Origin: JADJOY01 sp046331705 [NCBI: bacterium]
GTDB taxonomy: Bacteria; JADJOY01
NCBI GenBank assembly: GCA_046331705.1
Contig: JAXLQJ010000015.1
Coordinates: 74,790-138,789 of the forward strand
Direction of reading: 5' to 3'
Length of the DNA stretch: 64,000 nt
Position numbers and translations under genes: made by a program. The notes under the pieces were generated by a model. That model did no database searches. It was not told where the DNA came from and worked only from the letters and a program-made list of their open reading frames with translations. Of the stretch, positions 34,879 to 43,162 are shown in pieces (within the stretch, counting starts at the first letter, position 1; each line of letters begins with the position of its first letter).

Positions 34879-35232
34879 TCACTCGCGCTCGAGCTCGAGG
34901 AACCAACGAAGGCCTTCATCGACCGTGCGCATGACGGGTTGTGGTAGGGCGCCGACGACCTCGTCGAGGTCGCTCTTGTTGATCGTCGCGATCTGCGACG
35001 CGTTGACGACGGAGTCCTTGGGCAGGCCGCTCGCGCGCCGCGGCAGCAAGACATTCCCCGGAGCACGCGCGAGCCGCAGATTGCTCGTCAGCGCAGCCAC
35101 GACGACCGTTTCGATCCTGCTTCGATTCACTTCATCACGCTGCAGCACGAGCACTGGATGGCGGTAACCCGGCTCCGCGCCCCGGTGTGAGCCGAGATCG
35201 GCCCACCAGATCTGGCCGCGACGGATCACCAT
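34879..35232 (-). CDS. PemK/MazF-family toxin
   Basis: Predicted 117-aa endoribonuclease toxin. The fold is clear from RRGQIWWADLGSHRGAEPGY at the start, RHPVLVLQRDEVN, the TVVVAALTSNLRLARAPGNV strand pair and the LPKDSVVNASQIATINKSDL block. It would cleave mRNA at short motifs when unbound. The start overlaps the antitoxin gene by 7 bp. It lies between the intact exonuclease gene and a decayed copy of it. Confidence 0.92.
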   Translation of the reverse strand: MVIRRGQIWWADLGSHRGAEPGYRHPVLVLQRDEVNRSRIETVVVAALTSNLRLARAPGNVLLPRRASGLPKDSVVNASQIATINKSDLDEVVGALPQPVMRTVDEGLRWFLELERE

Positions 35233-35480
35233 TCGTGACTGTCACGCAGACGCGCCTTGCTGCGCTCTCGCAGCGCTCGCGCTCCCGGATCGGCTCCGGG
35301 CTGTCCTGCGCCGGCGATCACTTCGTTCCACGCTGCTGTCGCATCCGGCGGCTCTTGCCGCCGCGCCAGAAACTCGCGTGCAGCAGTCGCGAGCAGACGA
35401 CTTCGCGAAACGTGCATTCGTTTTGCACAGGCATCGATCGCATCGAAGAGATCGTCGGGCAGCGAGATGGCGGTCTTCAT
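35226..35480 (-). CDS. ribbon-helix-helix antitoxin
   Basis: Predicted 84-aa protein. The ribbon-helix-helix is at the N-terminus: MKTAISLPDDLFDAIDACAK, then RMHVSRSRLLATAAREFLAR. The C-terminal part (ALRERSKARLRDSHEW) should bind the toxin. It is expected to repress its operon through the inverted repeat at 35485-35506. Start ATG 35480 matches the MKTAISLP beginning usual for this class. Confidence 0.88.
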   Translation of the reverse strand: MKTAISLPDDLFDAIDACAKRMHVSRSRLLATAAREFLARRQEPPDATAAWNEVIAGAGQPGADPGARALRERSKARLRDSHEW

Positions 35481-35484
35481 GCCA

Positions 35485-35506
35485 CGAGTATTACCAGTAC
35501 TACTCG
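35485..35506. promoter_or_regulatory. inverted repeat, candidate MazEF-type operator
   Basis: CGAGTA at 35485-35490 and its complement TACTCG at 35501-35506 are spaced by 10 bp. The site lies 5 bp upstream of the antitoxin start codon and is AT-richer than its surroundings. The position suits autorepression by a ribbon-helix-helix antitoxin. Confidence 0.5.
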
Positions 35507-35593
35507 CGGCCCAGCAAGCGACCGCCGACAGCAACGGTCCCGCCTTGGCAACGTTCGTGTGGTCGATCCGTCGCGGGCGAGGTGGCGGGGCCG

Positions 35594-35715
35594 CCGCGTC
35601 ATCGCCTGCCGGATGTATGCCGCCCCGCCGGATTCCGCTCGCGCATCACGATCCGATGTCCGACGACGAAGCGTGCGCGCGGATCGTGGCGGCGGCGACG
35701 AGTGCCGATCGCGCG
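35594..35715 (+). pseudogene. 3' fragment of a second DEDDh exonuclease gene
   Basis: The DNA closely matches the last third of the exonuclease at 34129-34644. It encodes HRLPDVCR, then with a one-base shift RIPLAHHDPMSDDEACARIVAAA, including the Exo III His and Asp. The 5' two thirds are absent and the frame is broken near 35625. It lies on the far side of the MazEF-type pair from the intact gene, suggesting a duplication or an insertion that split a tandem copy. Confidence 0.75.
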
Positions 35716-35745
35716 CGGAGCGGGTGCTGCGTTTCAGCCTGCGGC

Positions 35746-37098
35746 TCAGGTGGATGCGGCCCTGGCGCGCGCGGCGCGGGCGCGGCGTGCGCTGGCGAGG
35801 TCGGAGGGCGCGCTGCGCGTCCGCGAGCTGCCGGTCGCGGACGACGCGGCCATCGAGCGCTTGGGCTTGCGCCGGTCCTGGTTGAATCCGATCTCGTTCA
35901 GGAATCGGCCCATGCGTCGCAGGTAGGCGCCGCGATCGAGATGGATGATGTGGCTGCCCGGGAACCAGTGGATGCGGCAGCGGCCCCAATGGTCCCAGAG
36001 CAGCCGCGAGTGCTTGGGCGGCGCGAGCCGGTCGCCGACGCCGCCGATGATCATGAGGCGTTCGCGATCGAGCACCGGGCGGTAGGTGAGGGGGCTGGTG
36101 ACGGCGAGCGCCTTGCGCACCTTCTTGATCGAGGTGCCGGTGACGAGCATGGCGGCACGCATGATCGAACCGATGGGCTCCCACTCGAGCACCAGGTCCG
36201 CGAGGCTCGAGAGCGGCACGTTGGGGATCGAGAATTTGAGCCGTGGCTCGGTGGCGGCGAGGAGCGCCGAGGTGAAGCCACCGAGGCTGATGCCGGTGAC
36301 GCCGATCTGTTCCACGCCGCGCTCGTTCTGAAGCCAGCTCACGCAGGTGCGGATGTCCATCACCGCCTGACCGAAGGCTTCGTTCACCCACGACAGCCCG
36401 CCCGAAAAGAACCCCTGTCCGCTCAGGACCGAGCCACGTCCCTGGCGGCGCCCGTGGAAGGGCAGCGTCACCAGCAGCACGTCGCAGCCGATGCCGTAGA
36501 ACCAAGGCAGCGCGAACATCCACTGGTTGATCCAGTAGGGCTCGGCGCCGAAACCGTGGACCGCGATGATCGTGGGGCGCGGTCCGTGCTTGTGGCGCCA
36601 ATGGCGGGCGCGGGCGACGGCGTTCGAGCGGTGCGAGAGGTAGCGCTCGCGGATGCGCTCGTTGAGCGGCACGTAGGCACTCTCGAAGCTCAGGTCCTCG
36701 CACGTGCCGCCGCGCGCGCGAAACGCGGTGAGGCCGGCCTTGGCGCTCGTCATCTCGATCGACGCGGGCGGCTCGCGGAAGAAGGCCCGCGGGTCGCGGC
36801 TCTCGGCGAGGGGCTCGTAGATCCGGCGCTCGTCGAGCATCTGCTTGAGGGCGTTCGGGCGGTAGCCGACCGGCACGGTGAGCGGGGTCAGCAGCGCCGC
36901 CATCGAGGTGCGCAGCAACACGTCGAGCGCGGCGGTGGCGCGTACCTGCACCAGATCGCGGACGCCGAGGTCGAAGCCCTCGGGGCGCTCGTAGAAGTTG
37001 CTCTCGAGATGGTCCCACCACGGCCCCTCGGGCATGATCGACGGCGCGTGCAGGATCGAGTCGTGTGCGATCCTCGAAACGACGGACGAGGTGGACAT
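35746..37098 (-). CDS. alpha/beta-hydrolase family protein (ABHD18-like)
   Basis: Predicted 450-aa protein. The core hydrolase fold shows the oxyanion-loop HGFGAEPYWINQWMF, a VLLVTLPFHGRRQ strand, the nucleophile elbow GVTGISLGGFTSALLA (Ser in GISLGG) and a C-terminal catalytic His in GSHIIHLD. An additional 170 residues at the N-terminus are typical of larger ABHD18-like members. No signal peptide is seen. The C-terminal 45 residues are Arg/Ser/Ala-rich low complexity. GGAG eight bases upstream favours ATG 37098 over the GTG two codons earlier. Substrate unknown, likely an ester or lipid. Confidence 0.75.
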   Translation of the reverse strand: MSTSSVVSRIAHDSILHAPSIMPEGPWWDHLESNFYERPEGFDLGVRDLVQVRATAALDVLLRTSMAALLTPLTVPVGYRPNALKQMLDERRIYEPLAESRDPRAFFREPPASIEMTSAKAGLTAFRARGGTCEDLSFESAYVPLNERIRERYLSHRSNAVARARHWRHKHGPRPTIIAVHGFGAEPYWINQWMFALPWFYGIGCDVLLVTLPFHGRRQGRGSVLSGQGFFSGGLSWVNEAFGQAVMDIRTCVSWLQNERGVEQIGVTGISLGGFTSALLAATEPRLKFSIPNVPLSSLADLVLEWEPIGSIMRAAMLVTGTSIKKVRKALAVTSPLTYRPVLDRERLMIIGGVGDRLAPPKHSRLLWDHWGRCRIHWFPGSHIIHLDRGAYLRRMGRFLNEIGFNQDRRKPKRSMAASSATGSSRTRSAPSDLASARRARAARARAAST

Positions 37099-37166
37099 GG
37101 GCACGCTCCGGGTGAGAGGTCGATGAGGCCGTAGATGTCTCGCTCGAATCGGTGCCGAGATTCAAG

Positions 37167-37571
37167 ATGCCGAAAGGGATCGATTCTCAGTCTCAAAGAG
37201 ACCGCCTGCTCGCGGCCGTGCTCACGGTGGCGTTGGCCGGGGTGATCGTGACGCCGCTCTGCGGCGCGCTCTTCGGCTGCGGCTGCACGTGGCCGTGGGC
37301 GGGGCTCGATCGGCACTGCAACGTCCACGATCCGAGCGACCCGGCGCATTGCCCGTGGTGCGTGCGTCCCGCCGTGGCGGCGCTCACGTTCGTGGCCGCC
37401 GCCAGCCTCGGGGCGAGTGCCGCATGGGCGCTGCCTCGCGGGCGCCTGCGTCGCTGGCACGCGCTGCTCGCGCGCACCGGCGTCGGGTTGCTCGTCCATG
37501 CGTTGGCGTCCACGGTGGGTGCTGCATGGATCGCGCACGCCGCCGGATATCCGCACTTCTTGGGCGGTTGA
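37167..37571 (+). CDS. small Cys-rich membrane protein
   Basis: Predicted 134-aa protein with three hydrophobic segments (about residues 15-35, 65-90 and 105-125). Between the first two is a loop with GCGCTWPW, HCNVHD and HCPWC, whose Cys/His spacing could bind metal or haem. No named family is recognised, and there is no good Shine-Dalgarno sequence; an in-frame GTG at 37152 is an alternative start. It is divergent from the hydrolase gene and ends convergent with the glycosyltransferase gene. Confidence 0.55.
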   Translation: MPKGIDSQSQRDRLLAAVLTVALAGVIVTPLCGALFGCGCTWPWAGLDRHCNVHDPSDPAHCPWCVRPAVAALTFVAAASLGASAAWALPRGRLRRWHALLARTGVGLLVHALASTVGAAWIAHAAGYPHFLGG

Positions 37572-37611
37572 ACGAGGTGGACGGCAGCGCGGCGGGCTGG
37601 GTCGCGCGCGC

Positions 37612-39324
37612 TCACGGCGCGCGGGGAACGACCTCGTAGCGCGCCAGATACCACGCGTGAATGGGTGCGCACCCCGGCGCGGGATCACCCGGGCGGCGCT
37701 CGAGCAGCGGTGCCTCGGACGGCGCATCGCGGCAGTCGACGAGCTCGATCAGCTCGCGCGCCTCGGCGCCGGGAACGTGCGCGATCGAGGGCCGCGACGA
37801 GACCAACCAGAAGCCGCCGGCGCGCGTCACGTCGCCCCAGCTCAGCGGCGCTTGTGCCGCACGCATCGTGAGCTCCGAGGGACGCGCGGCGCCGGGCCAT
37901 TGGCCGATCGCGATCCGTGGGTCGTGGAAGCGCACCATCGACACGAGCTGGTAGGTCGTGCCGAAGACCGGGTGATCGAGGTGCGCGAGCCGCCGCGCGA
38001 GGCGATCGAAGCCGTGGGTCTCGCGCAGGACGCGGTCCTGGCCGAGCGGGATCGGGAGCCACGGCGCGCGGGCGTGGGTCGCCAGCAAGCCCAGCGCGAG
38101 GGCGTTCGCGCTCACCGCGAGCACGAATCCGCGCGGGCGTCGACGGACGAAGGGCGCGAGCAAGAGCGAGGCGCCGACCAGGTAAGGCGCTGGCCAGTGA
38201 AGCTCGGCGCGCGAGAAGAAGCTCGCGACCCAGAACACGCCGAGCGGCACCACCGTCGCCGCCGCGAGCAGCGGGCGCATTCGCGGATCGATCGAATCAT
38301 CGTTTCGCGGCCGCTCCTGTGCGTCGCCCGTGGCGCCCGATGCGGCGCCGGTGCGGCGCACGGCCTCCACCAGCGCGCCCGCCAGCGGGACGAGCAGAAA
38401 TCCCCACAGCGCGAGCTCGCCGGCCACGTAGTCGCGCACCCGACCGAAGGGCTTGCGCCACGCGCGCTCCGCGGGTGGCCGCTGGTGGTAGCGGGTGTCC
38501 GCGGGAACCAGCGCGGAGGTCAGCGCGTTCTCGGGGCCCGCCTCGCGCGGTGGCTCGGCCCGCGGCAGCGCCTCGTTCTCGCCGCTCGCCACGCGATGAC
38601 TGCCCGCGAGCCCGTGACCGAGCTGGAACGCGATCGTCTGCCAGCCATGGGTCGCGTTCCAGTGAAGCTGCGGGCTCCACACCGCCAGGGCGACGAGGCC
38701 GCCCAGATAGGGCCAGCGGGTGGCGAGCGCGCGGCGATCCGCTCGCCACATCGCCCACAGGAACACCGGGCCGATCAGCACCACGGGGTACTTGCTCCAC
38801 AGGCCGAGCCCGGTCGCCAACCCGGCGCTGACCCATCGGCTGCGCGCGCCGCGCAGTGCCCGTGCGGCCTCCGCGAGCGCCAGCGTCCAGGTCGCGAGCA
38901 AGGGCGCGTCGGGCGTCGCGATGAATCCGAGCCCCAGCGCCAGCAAGCTGCCGAAGCGCAGCAGCAGCGCCGCGCCACGCGTCCGCGGATCGCCGAGACC
39001 GGTGGCGTCGAGGAGTCGCCGCATCGCGATCACCGAGATCGCCGCCACCACCAGCGTGCCGAGGCGCGCGGCGAGCGGGGATCCAGTCGCCAGGTGCGCC
39101 GTGGCGGCCAGCAGCGCCACCAGCGGCGGATGGTCGAGATAGCCGCGTGCGGGATGTGCGCTCCACGCGACGTAGTACGCCTCGTCGAGCACCACCGGCA
39201 GCAGCGCCGCCGCCGCCACCCACCAGCACCCGAGCGCCAGCACGACGACGCGCGCGCTTGGCGCGACTGCGGCGGAATCGGTGCTCGGCGGCTGGTCGGA
39301 GGACGCCACGACGCGCGTGAGCAT
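37612..39324 (-). CDS. ArnT/PMT-like integral membrane glycosyltransferase
   Basis: Predicted 570-aa protein with about 11 transmembrane helices. The first periplasmic loop has DEAYYVAWSAHPARGYLDHP, matching the acidic D-E-x-Y and DHPP pattern of GT39/GT83 enzymes that use polyprenyl-phosphate sugars. GLGLWSKYPVVLIGPVFL is a further family block. The C-terminal 130 residues are a soluble periplasmic domain. Likely role is transfer of a sugar to lipid A, a polysaccharide or a protein. It is divergent from the methyltransferase gene. Confidence 0.82.
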   Translation of the reverse strand: MLTRVVASSDQPPSTDSAAVAPSARVVVLALGCWWVAAAALLPVVLDEAYYVAWSAHPARGYLDHPPLVALLAATAHLATGSPLAARLGTLVVAAISVIAMRRLLDATGLGDPRTRGAALLLRFGSLLALGLGFIATPDAPLLATWTLALAEAARALRGARSRWVSAGLATGLGLWSKYPVVLIGPVFLWAMWRADRRALATRWPYLGGLVALAVWSPQLHWNATHGWQTIAFQLGHGLAGSHRVASGENEALPRAEPPREAGPENALTSALVPADTRYHQRPPAERAWRKPFGRVRDYVAGELALWGFLLVPLAGALVEAVRRTGAASGATGDAQERPRNDDSIDPRMRPLLAAATVVPLGVFWVASFFSRAELHWPAPYLVGASLLLAPFVRRRPRGFVLAVSANALALGLLATHARAPWLPIPLGQDRVLRETHGFDRLARRLAHLDHPVFGTTYQLVSMVRFHDPRIAIGQWPGAARPSELTMRAAQAPLSWGDVTRAGGFWLVSSRPSIAHVPGAEARELIELVDCRDAPSEAPLLERRPGDPAPGCAPIHAWYLARYEVVPRAP

Positions 39325-39504
39325 CGTCGCGCGCGCGCGCGGCGGACAAGTGCGCGTGGGCCGCGCCGTGCGTGGAGATGCCGCTCCGTGGCATGCGGCG
39401 TCACGCACCGGATCCGGCGAGATGCGAGCGCGGCGCGACTTCTGTAGCGTGGTCGTGTATCGAACGTGTGAGCGCGCCCGCTGTCGCGGCGCGGGGGCGG
39501 GGGC

Positions 39505-40497
39505 ATGGCCAGACCAGATCGGAACGTGGTGGGCGCGGCGGAGTCGCGCCAGCAAGCGCACGCAGCAGTGCCGCAGGAAGTCGATCCGTTCGCGGCGTTC
39601 GCGACGGAAGTCTCGTTCCCCACGTGCCTGGCCTGTGGCGCGCCCGTGCAGCAGCGGGCCATCGTGCTCGCGAACGGGGCCTACTCGCGATGCTCACGCT
39701 GCGGCCTCGAGTCGCTCGATCCCTTGCCGACCGACGTCGGCACCAAGCGCCTCTTCGTGCAGGGGTACTTCCAGGGGCAGGTCCCCGGTGGCTACGCCGA
39801 TTACGACGCCGACGGCCCGCTTCACCAGGCCAATGCCGCGGCGCGACTGGCGCTGGTCCGCCGATATCTCGGGGACGCCGCCCCCGAGGCGGTGTTGGAC
39901 GTCGGTTGCGCCGTCGGCCACTTCCTGGCGGCCGCCGCGGCGAACGGCGCACGCGTGGTGGGAGTGGACGTCTCGAAGTGGGCGCGCGACGAGGCACGAC
40001 GTCGCCACGGCATCGAGGCCGAGCGGTCGATCGCCGACGTCGCCGTCCACTCGCCAGGCGTGTTCGACGTGGTGACCTTCTTCCAGTCGCTGGAGCACAT
40101 GTCGCGTCCCGACCTGGCGCTCGCCACCGCGCGCAGCTGCCTGAGGCCCGGGGGGCTTCTGGTGATCGAGACCTGGGACGCGGGCAGCACGCTGGCTCGG
40201 TGGCAGGGCAAGTCTTGGCAGCAGATGAACCCGCCCACCGTGGTTCACTTGTTCACCCGGCCTTGTCTCGACGTGATGCTCGTTCACGCGGGCTTCGCAC
40301 CGGTCGCGATCGAGGTGACGGGCAAGCTCGTGAGCGCGGGGCTCGTCCTGCACATCCTGGCGGGAAAGTTCCCGCGTTCACTGGGTTGGCTCGATCGGCT
40401 GGCGCGCTGGCCGGCGGTGGCGCGGCTGCGCATTCGCTATCGCCTCGGCGATCTCGTCACGGTGGTCGCGCGCGCGTCCGCGACGCCCGCGGCTTGA
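39505..40497 (+). CDS. SAM-dependent methyltransferase with N-terminal zinc ribbon
   Basis: Predicted 330-aa class I methyltransferase. Residues about 40-70 hold two Cys pairs (CLACG and CSRCG) as a zinc ribbon. The SAM-binding motif VLDVGCAVGHFLAAAAANG lies near residue 130, followed by VVGVDVSKWARDEAR and FFQSLEHMSRPDLAL. This combination is common among methyltransferases of sugar and surface polysaccharide clusters. The context (glycosyltransferase, SGNH and MBOAT genes) fits polysaccharide decoration. Confidence 0.85.
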   Translation: MARPDRNVVGAAESRQQAHAAVPQEVDPFAAFATEVSFPTCLACGAPVQQRAIVLANGAYSRCSRCGLESLDPLPTDVGTKRLFVQGYFQGQVPGGYADYDADGPLHQANAAARLALVRRYLGDAAPEAVLDVGCAVGHFLAAAAANGARVVGVDVSKWARDEARRRHGIEAERSIADVAVHSPGVFDVVTFFQSLEHMSRPDLALATARSCLRPGGLLVIETWDAGSTLARWQGKSWQQMNPPTVVHLFTRPCLDVMLVHAGFAPVAIEVTGKLVSAGLVLHILAGKFPRSLGWLDRLARWPAVARLRIRYRLGDLVTVVARASATPAA

Positions 40498-40561
40498 GCT
40501 GACGCGCTCGAGCGCGCATCTTCTGGCGCCGCTCTCGTAGCCGACCGAGCCGCGCCCGCGC

Positions 40562-41647
40562 ATGACCGCGCCCTCCTCCTCTCGCTCGACTCCGCTCGGA
40601 TTGGCGCTCGTGCTCGCGGGCGCGCTCGCTGGCGTGCTCGTGGGTGAGCTCTTCTTTCGCGCCATCGCGGAGGTTCGGCCGCCGCTGGTCGAGGCGGAGG
40701 ACGGGATCGCGTGGTTTCGCGCGCACGATCCCACCACCCTCGTCCTCGGCTCGAGCCACGCGCGCGCGTTCTTGCCCCTCGACGAGATGCTCGAGCGCGA
40801 AGCGGCGGCGAACCCGGGCTCGCACGCGGAGCGGGTGGCCGTCATCTCGCTCGAGTACGGCACGCTCACGTCCTACCGCTGGCTGGTCACCCAGAAGCTC
40901 GTGCCGCTCCTCGACGCGCGCGCGGCCGGGGGGGGCCGTCCGTCGCTGGCCCGGGCGATCCTGGTCACCGATTGGTGGGACGCGTGCAGTCGCGCGCAGG
41001 GGCCGGCCTCGACCAACCTGCCGGCGCGGGTGTGGGGATTCAGCGACTTTGCCCGCGACCTCGCGGCGCACGGGCTCACCGACTACAACTCGAGCTACCC
41101 GCAGGCCCGGCTCGATCGCTGGTTCCGCGGCTCGGTGCTGGTGCGCTCGCGCGGGCACGAGCACCTCGTGAACGCGCTGCGGCAGCTCATCAAGAAGAAG
41201 ACCGACGCCGAGCGGCGCGCCGACCTGCAAGGTGCCATCGATGCCTGGCGCGACATGGTCGAGGCGGGTGCCGGGTGCGAGGACCCGATCCAGCGCCAGG
41301 CCCTCGACGATCTCGTGAATCTCTTCGCGGGCCGCGGCGTCGAGGTCACGCTGCTGCTCTATCCGCGCATGCCCGCCACCATCAGCGAGCGCGCGAAGAC
41401 GCTGACGCTCGATCCCTTCTCGCGGTGGGCGTCCGATTACGCCGCGCGCAAGGGTGTCCGCTTCCTGGACCTGTCGCTCGCGACGCCGATGGACGACGGC
41501 GACTGGGAGACCGATCTCGACCACGTGACGGCCGCGGGCGCGCGCAAGTTCTCGGCGTGGGCGCTCGCCGGACCGCTGGCGTTCCTGCGCGAGCCCCCGC
41601 CGGCACCCTCCGCAGCGGCCGCGACGCCACCCGGAGGCGCCTCGTGA
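40562..41647 (+). CDS. membrane-anchored SGNH-like hydrolase/acetyltransferase
   Basis: Predicted 361-aa protein. One N-terminal transmembrane anchor (residues 10-32) leads into a periplasmic domain. Catalytic features are TLVLGSSHARAFLPLDEM (Ser nucleophile in GSSH) and TDLDHVTAAGARKFS (Asp-x-x-His pattern near the C-terminus). It resembles AlgJ/AlgX or DltD partners that pass acyl groups from an MBOAT protein to an extracellular polymer. It overlaps the MBOAT gene by GTGA. Confidence 0.78.
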   Translation: MTAPSSSRSTPLGLALVLAGALAGVLVGELFFRAIAEVRPPLVEAEDGIAWFRAHDPTTLVLGSSHARAFLPLDEMLEREAAANPGSHAERVAVISLEYGTLTSYRWLVTQKLVPLLDARAAGGGRPSLARAILVTDWWDACSRAQGPASTNLPARVWGFSDFARDLAAHGLTDYNSSYPQARLDRWFRGSVLVRSRGHEHLVNALRQLIKKKTDAERRADLQGAIDAWRDMVEAGAGCEDPIQRQALDDLVNLFAGRGVEVTLLLYPRMPATISERAKTLTLDPFSRWASDYAARKGVRFLDLSLATPMDDGDWETDLDHVTAAGARKFSAWALAGPLAFLREPPPAPSAAAATPPGGAS

Positions 41648-43131
41648 TCTTCGGCGGCGCGGGTTTCGCGTTCTTCTTCCCGCTGGTGTGGCTTCTCCAC
41701 TGGCTCGCGCCGCGTCGCGCAGCGAGCCAGAACGGCGTGCTGCTCGCGGCCAGCTACGCGTTCATCTGGTCGTGGAATCCCAAGCTCCTGGCCGTGTTCG
41801 TCCTGTCCACGGCCGTGAACTTCCTGGTGGCGCTCCGCCTCGAGCCGCTCGACGGGGCGGCCGCGAGCGATCCCGGGCAGGCGCGGCGGGTCCGTCGCGC
41901 CCTCGCGTTCGGCATCGGCTGGGATCTGCTGCAATTGGTGGTGTTCAAGTACCTGGGCTTCTTCGCCACGTCCTTGAACGAGCTGCTGGGGGTGATCGGC
42001 GTCTCGGCGCGGCTACCCGTGGTGCGCGTGGTGGCGCTGGTGGGGCTCTCGTTCTGGACGCTCACCAAGATCGGCTACTTGATCGACGTCCAGTACGGCC
42101 GCATCCGCGCGTGCCGCTCGCCGCTCGCGTTCGCGACCTTCGTGGCGTTCTTCCCGCAGCTCATGGCGGGCCCGATCGTGCGCGGCCGCACGCTGCTGCC
42201 CCAGTACGAGGCGCCGCGCGCGCTCACGCTGGATGCGGTTCGATCCGGCGCGGGCCTCTTCTTCCTGGGCTTCTTCATGAAGTTCTACGTGGCCGACTAT
42301 CTGGGACACTGGATCGTCGACCCGGTGTTCACGAATCCAGCCAAGTGGAACGCGCTCAGCCACTGGCTCGCGCTGGTCGGGTTCGCGGTGCAAGTCTTCG
42401 ACGATTTCGCGGGCTATAGCTTCATGGCGCTCGGTCTGGGCCGGCTGCTCGGCATCGAGCTACCGCTCAACTTCGACCATCCCTTCCGCGCCCGCGGCCT
42501 CATGGAGCTCTGGCGGCGCTGGCACATCACCCTCAACAACTGGCTCTTCGACTACCTCTACTACCCGCTCACCACGAGCCAGGGGGTCTTCCGCGGCAAG
42601 CTCGACCTCGGGTTCCTGGTGGTGTTCGCGGTCTCCGGCCTGTGGCACGGCGCCACCTGGATGTTCGTGCTGTGGGGCGCGCTCCAGGGTCTCGGCCTCA
42701 CGGCGCAGCGCCGCTGGGACGAGCGGATGAAGCAGCTCTGCCGCAAGGACCGCGCGTGGGTCGCGCGCCGCAAGAGCGATCCCTACGCGCTGGCGGCGTG
42801 GGCGCTCACGATGACGTTCTTCGTGCTGAGCCTGGTTCCCTTCCGCGCTCCCACGGCGAGCGCGGCGACGAGCTTCGCGAAGGGGCTCGTCGGGCTGCAG
42901 GGGTCGCGCTTCGTGGTGCAGGGCGGCGCCGCGACCTACTTCAACCTGCTGGTGTGCTTCGGCTTCGTCGCCGTCTACCACCTGCTCGATCTCGAGCGGC
43001 TGCGCGTGTGGCGCGAGCGGCTCTTCGCGCTGCCCGCGCCACTGCGCGGGTTCGCCTACGGTCTCGTGATCGTGTTCCTGCTGGTGTTCATGCCCGTGGG
43101 CGCTGGCACGTTCATCTACGCGAACTTCTGA
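41644..43131 (+). CDS. MBOAT-family O-acyltransferase (AlgI/DltB-like)
   Basis: Predicted 495-aa membrane protein with about 10-12 helices. The start ITFGGA-type segment (VIFGGAGFAFFFPLVWLLHW) and FFPQLMAGPIVRGRTLLPQ are typical of AlgI. ELWRRWHITLNNWLFDYLYY and the catalytic His in SGLWHGATWMFVLWG complete the family signature. It moves acyl groups across the inner membrane to the SGNH partner for polymer O-acetylation. Start GTG 41644 overlaps the SGNH stop. Confidence 0.92.
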   Translation: MIFGGAGFAFFFPLVWLLHWLAPRRAASQNGVLLAASYAFIWSWNPKLLAVFVLSTAVNFLVALRLEPLDGAAASDPGQARRVRRALAFGIGWDLLQLVVFKYLGFFATSLNELLGVIGVSARLPVVRVVALVGLSFWTLTKIGYLIDVQYGRIRACRSPLAFATFVAFFPQLMAGPIVRGRTLLPQYEAPRALTLDAVRSGAGLFFLGFFMKFYVADYLGHWIVDPVFTNPAKWNALSHWLALVGFAVQVFDDFAGYSFMALGLGRLLGIELPLNFDHPFRARGLMELWRRWHITLNNWLFDYLYYPLTTSQGVFRGKLDLGFLVVFAVSGLWHGATWMFVLWGALQGLGLTAQRRWDERMKQLCRKDRAWVARRKSDPYALAAWALTMTFFVLSLVPFRAPTASAATSFAKGLVGLQGSRFVVQGGAATYFNLLVCFGFVAVYHLLDLERLRVWRERLFALPAPLRGFAYGLVIVFLLVFMPVGAGTFIYANF

Positions 43132-43162
43132 CGTCGGGCTCACGGGGATCGATCGCGCGCGG

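Noticed and set aside
22446-35745. Transposon or integrase carrying the defence island
   Set aside because: No transposase, integrase, tRNA or terminal repeat was seen at either side. The island nature rests only on gene content and the duplicated exonuclease fragment.
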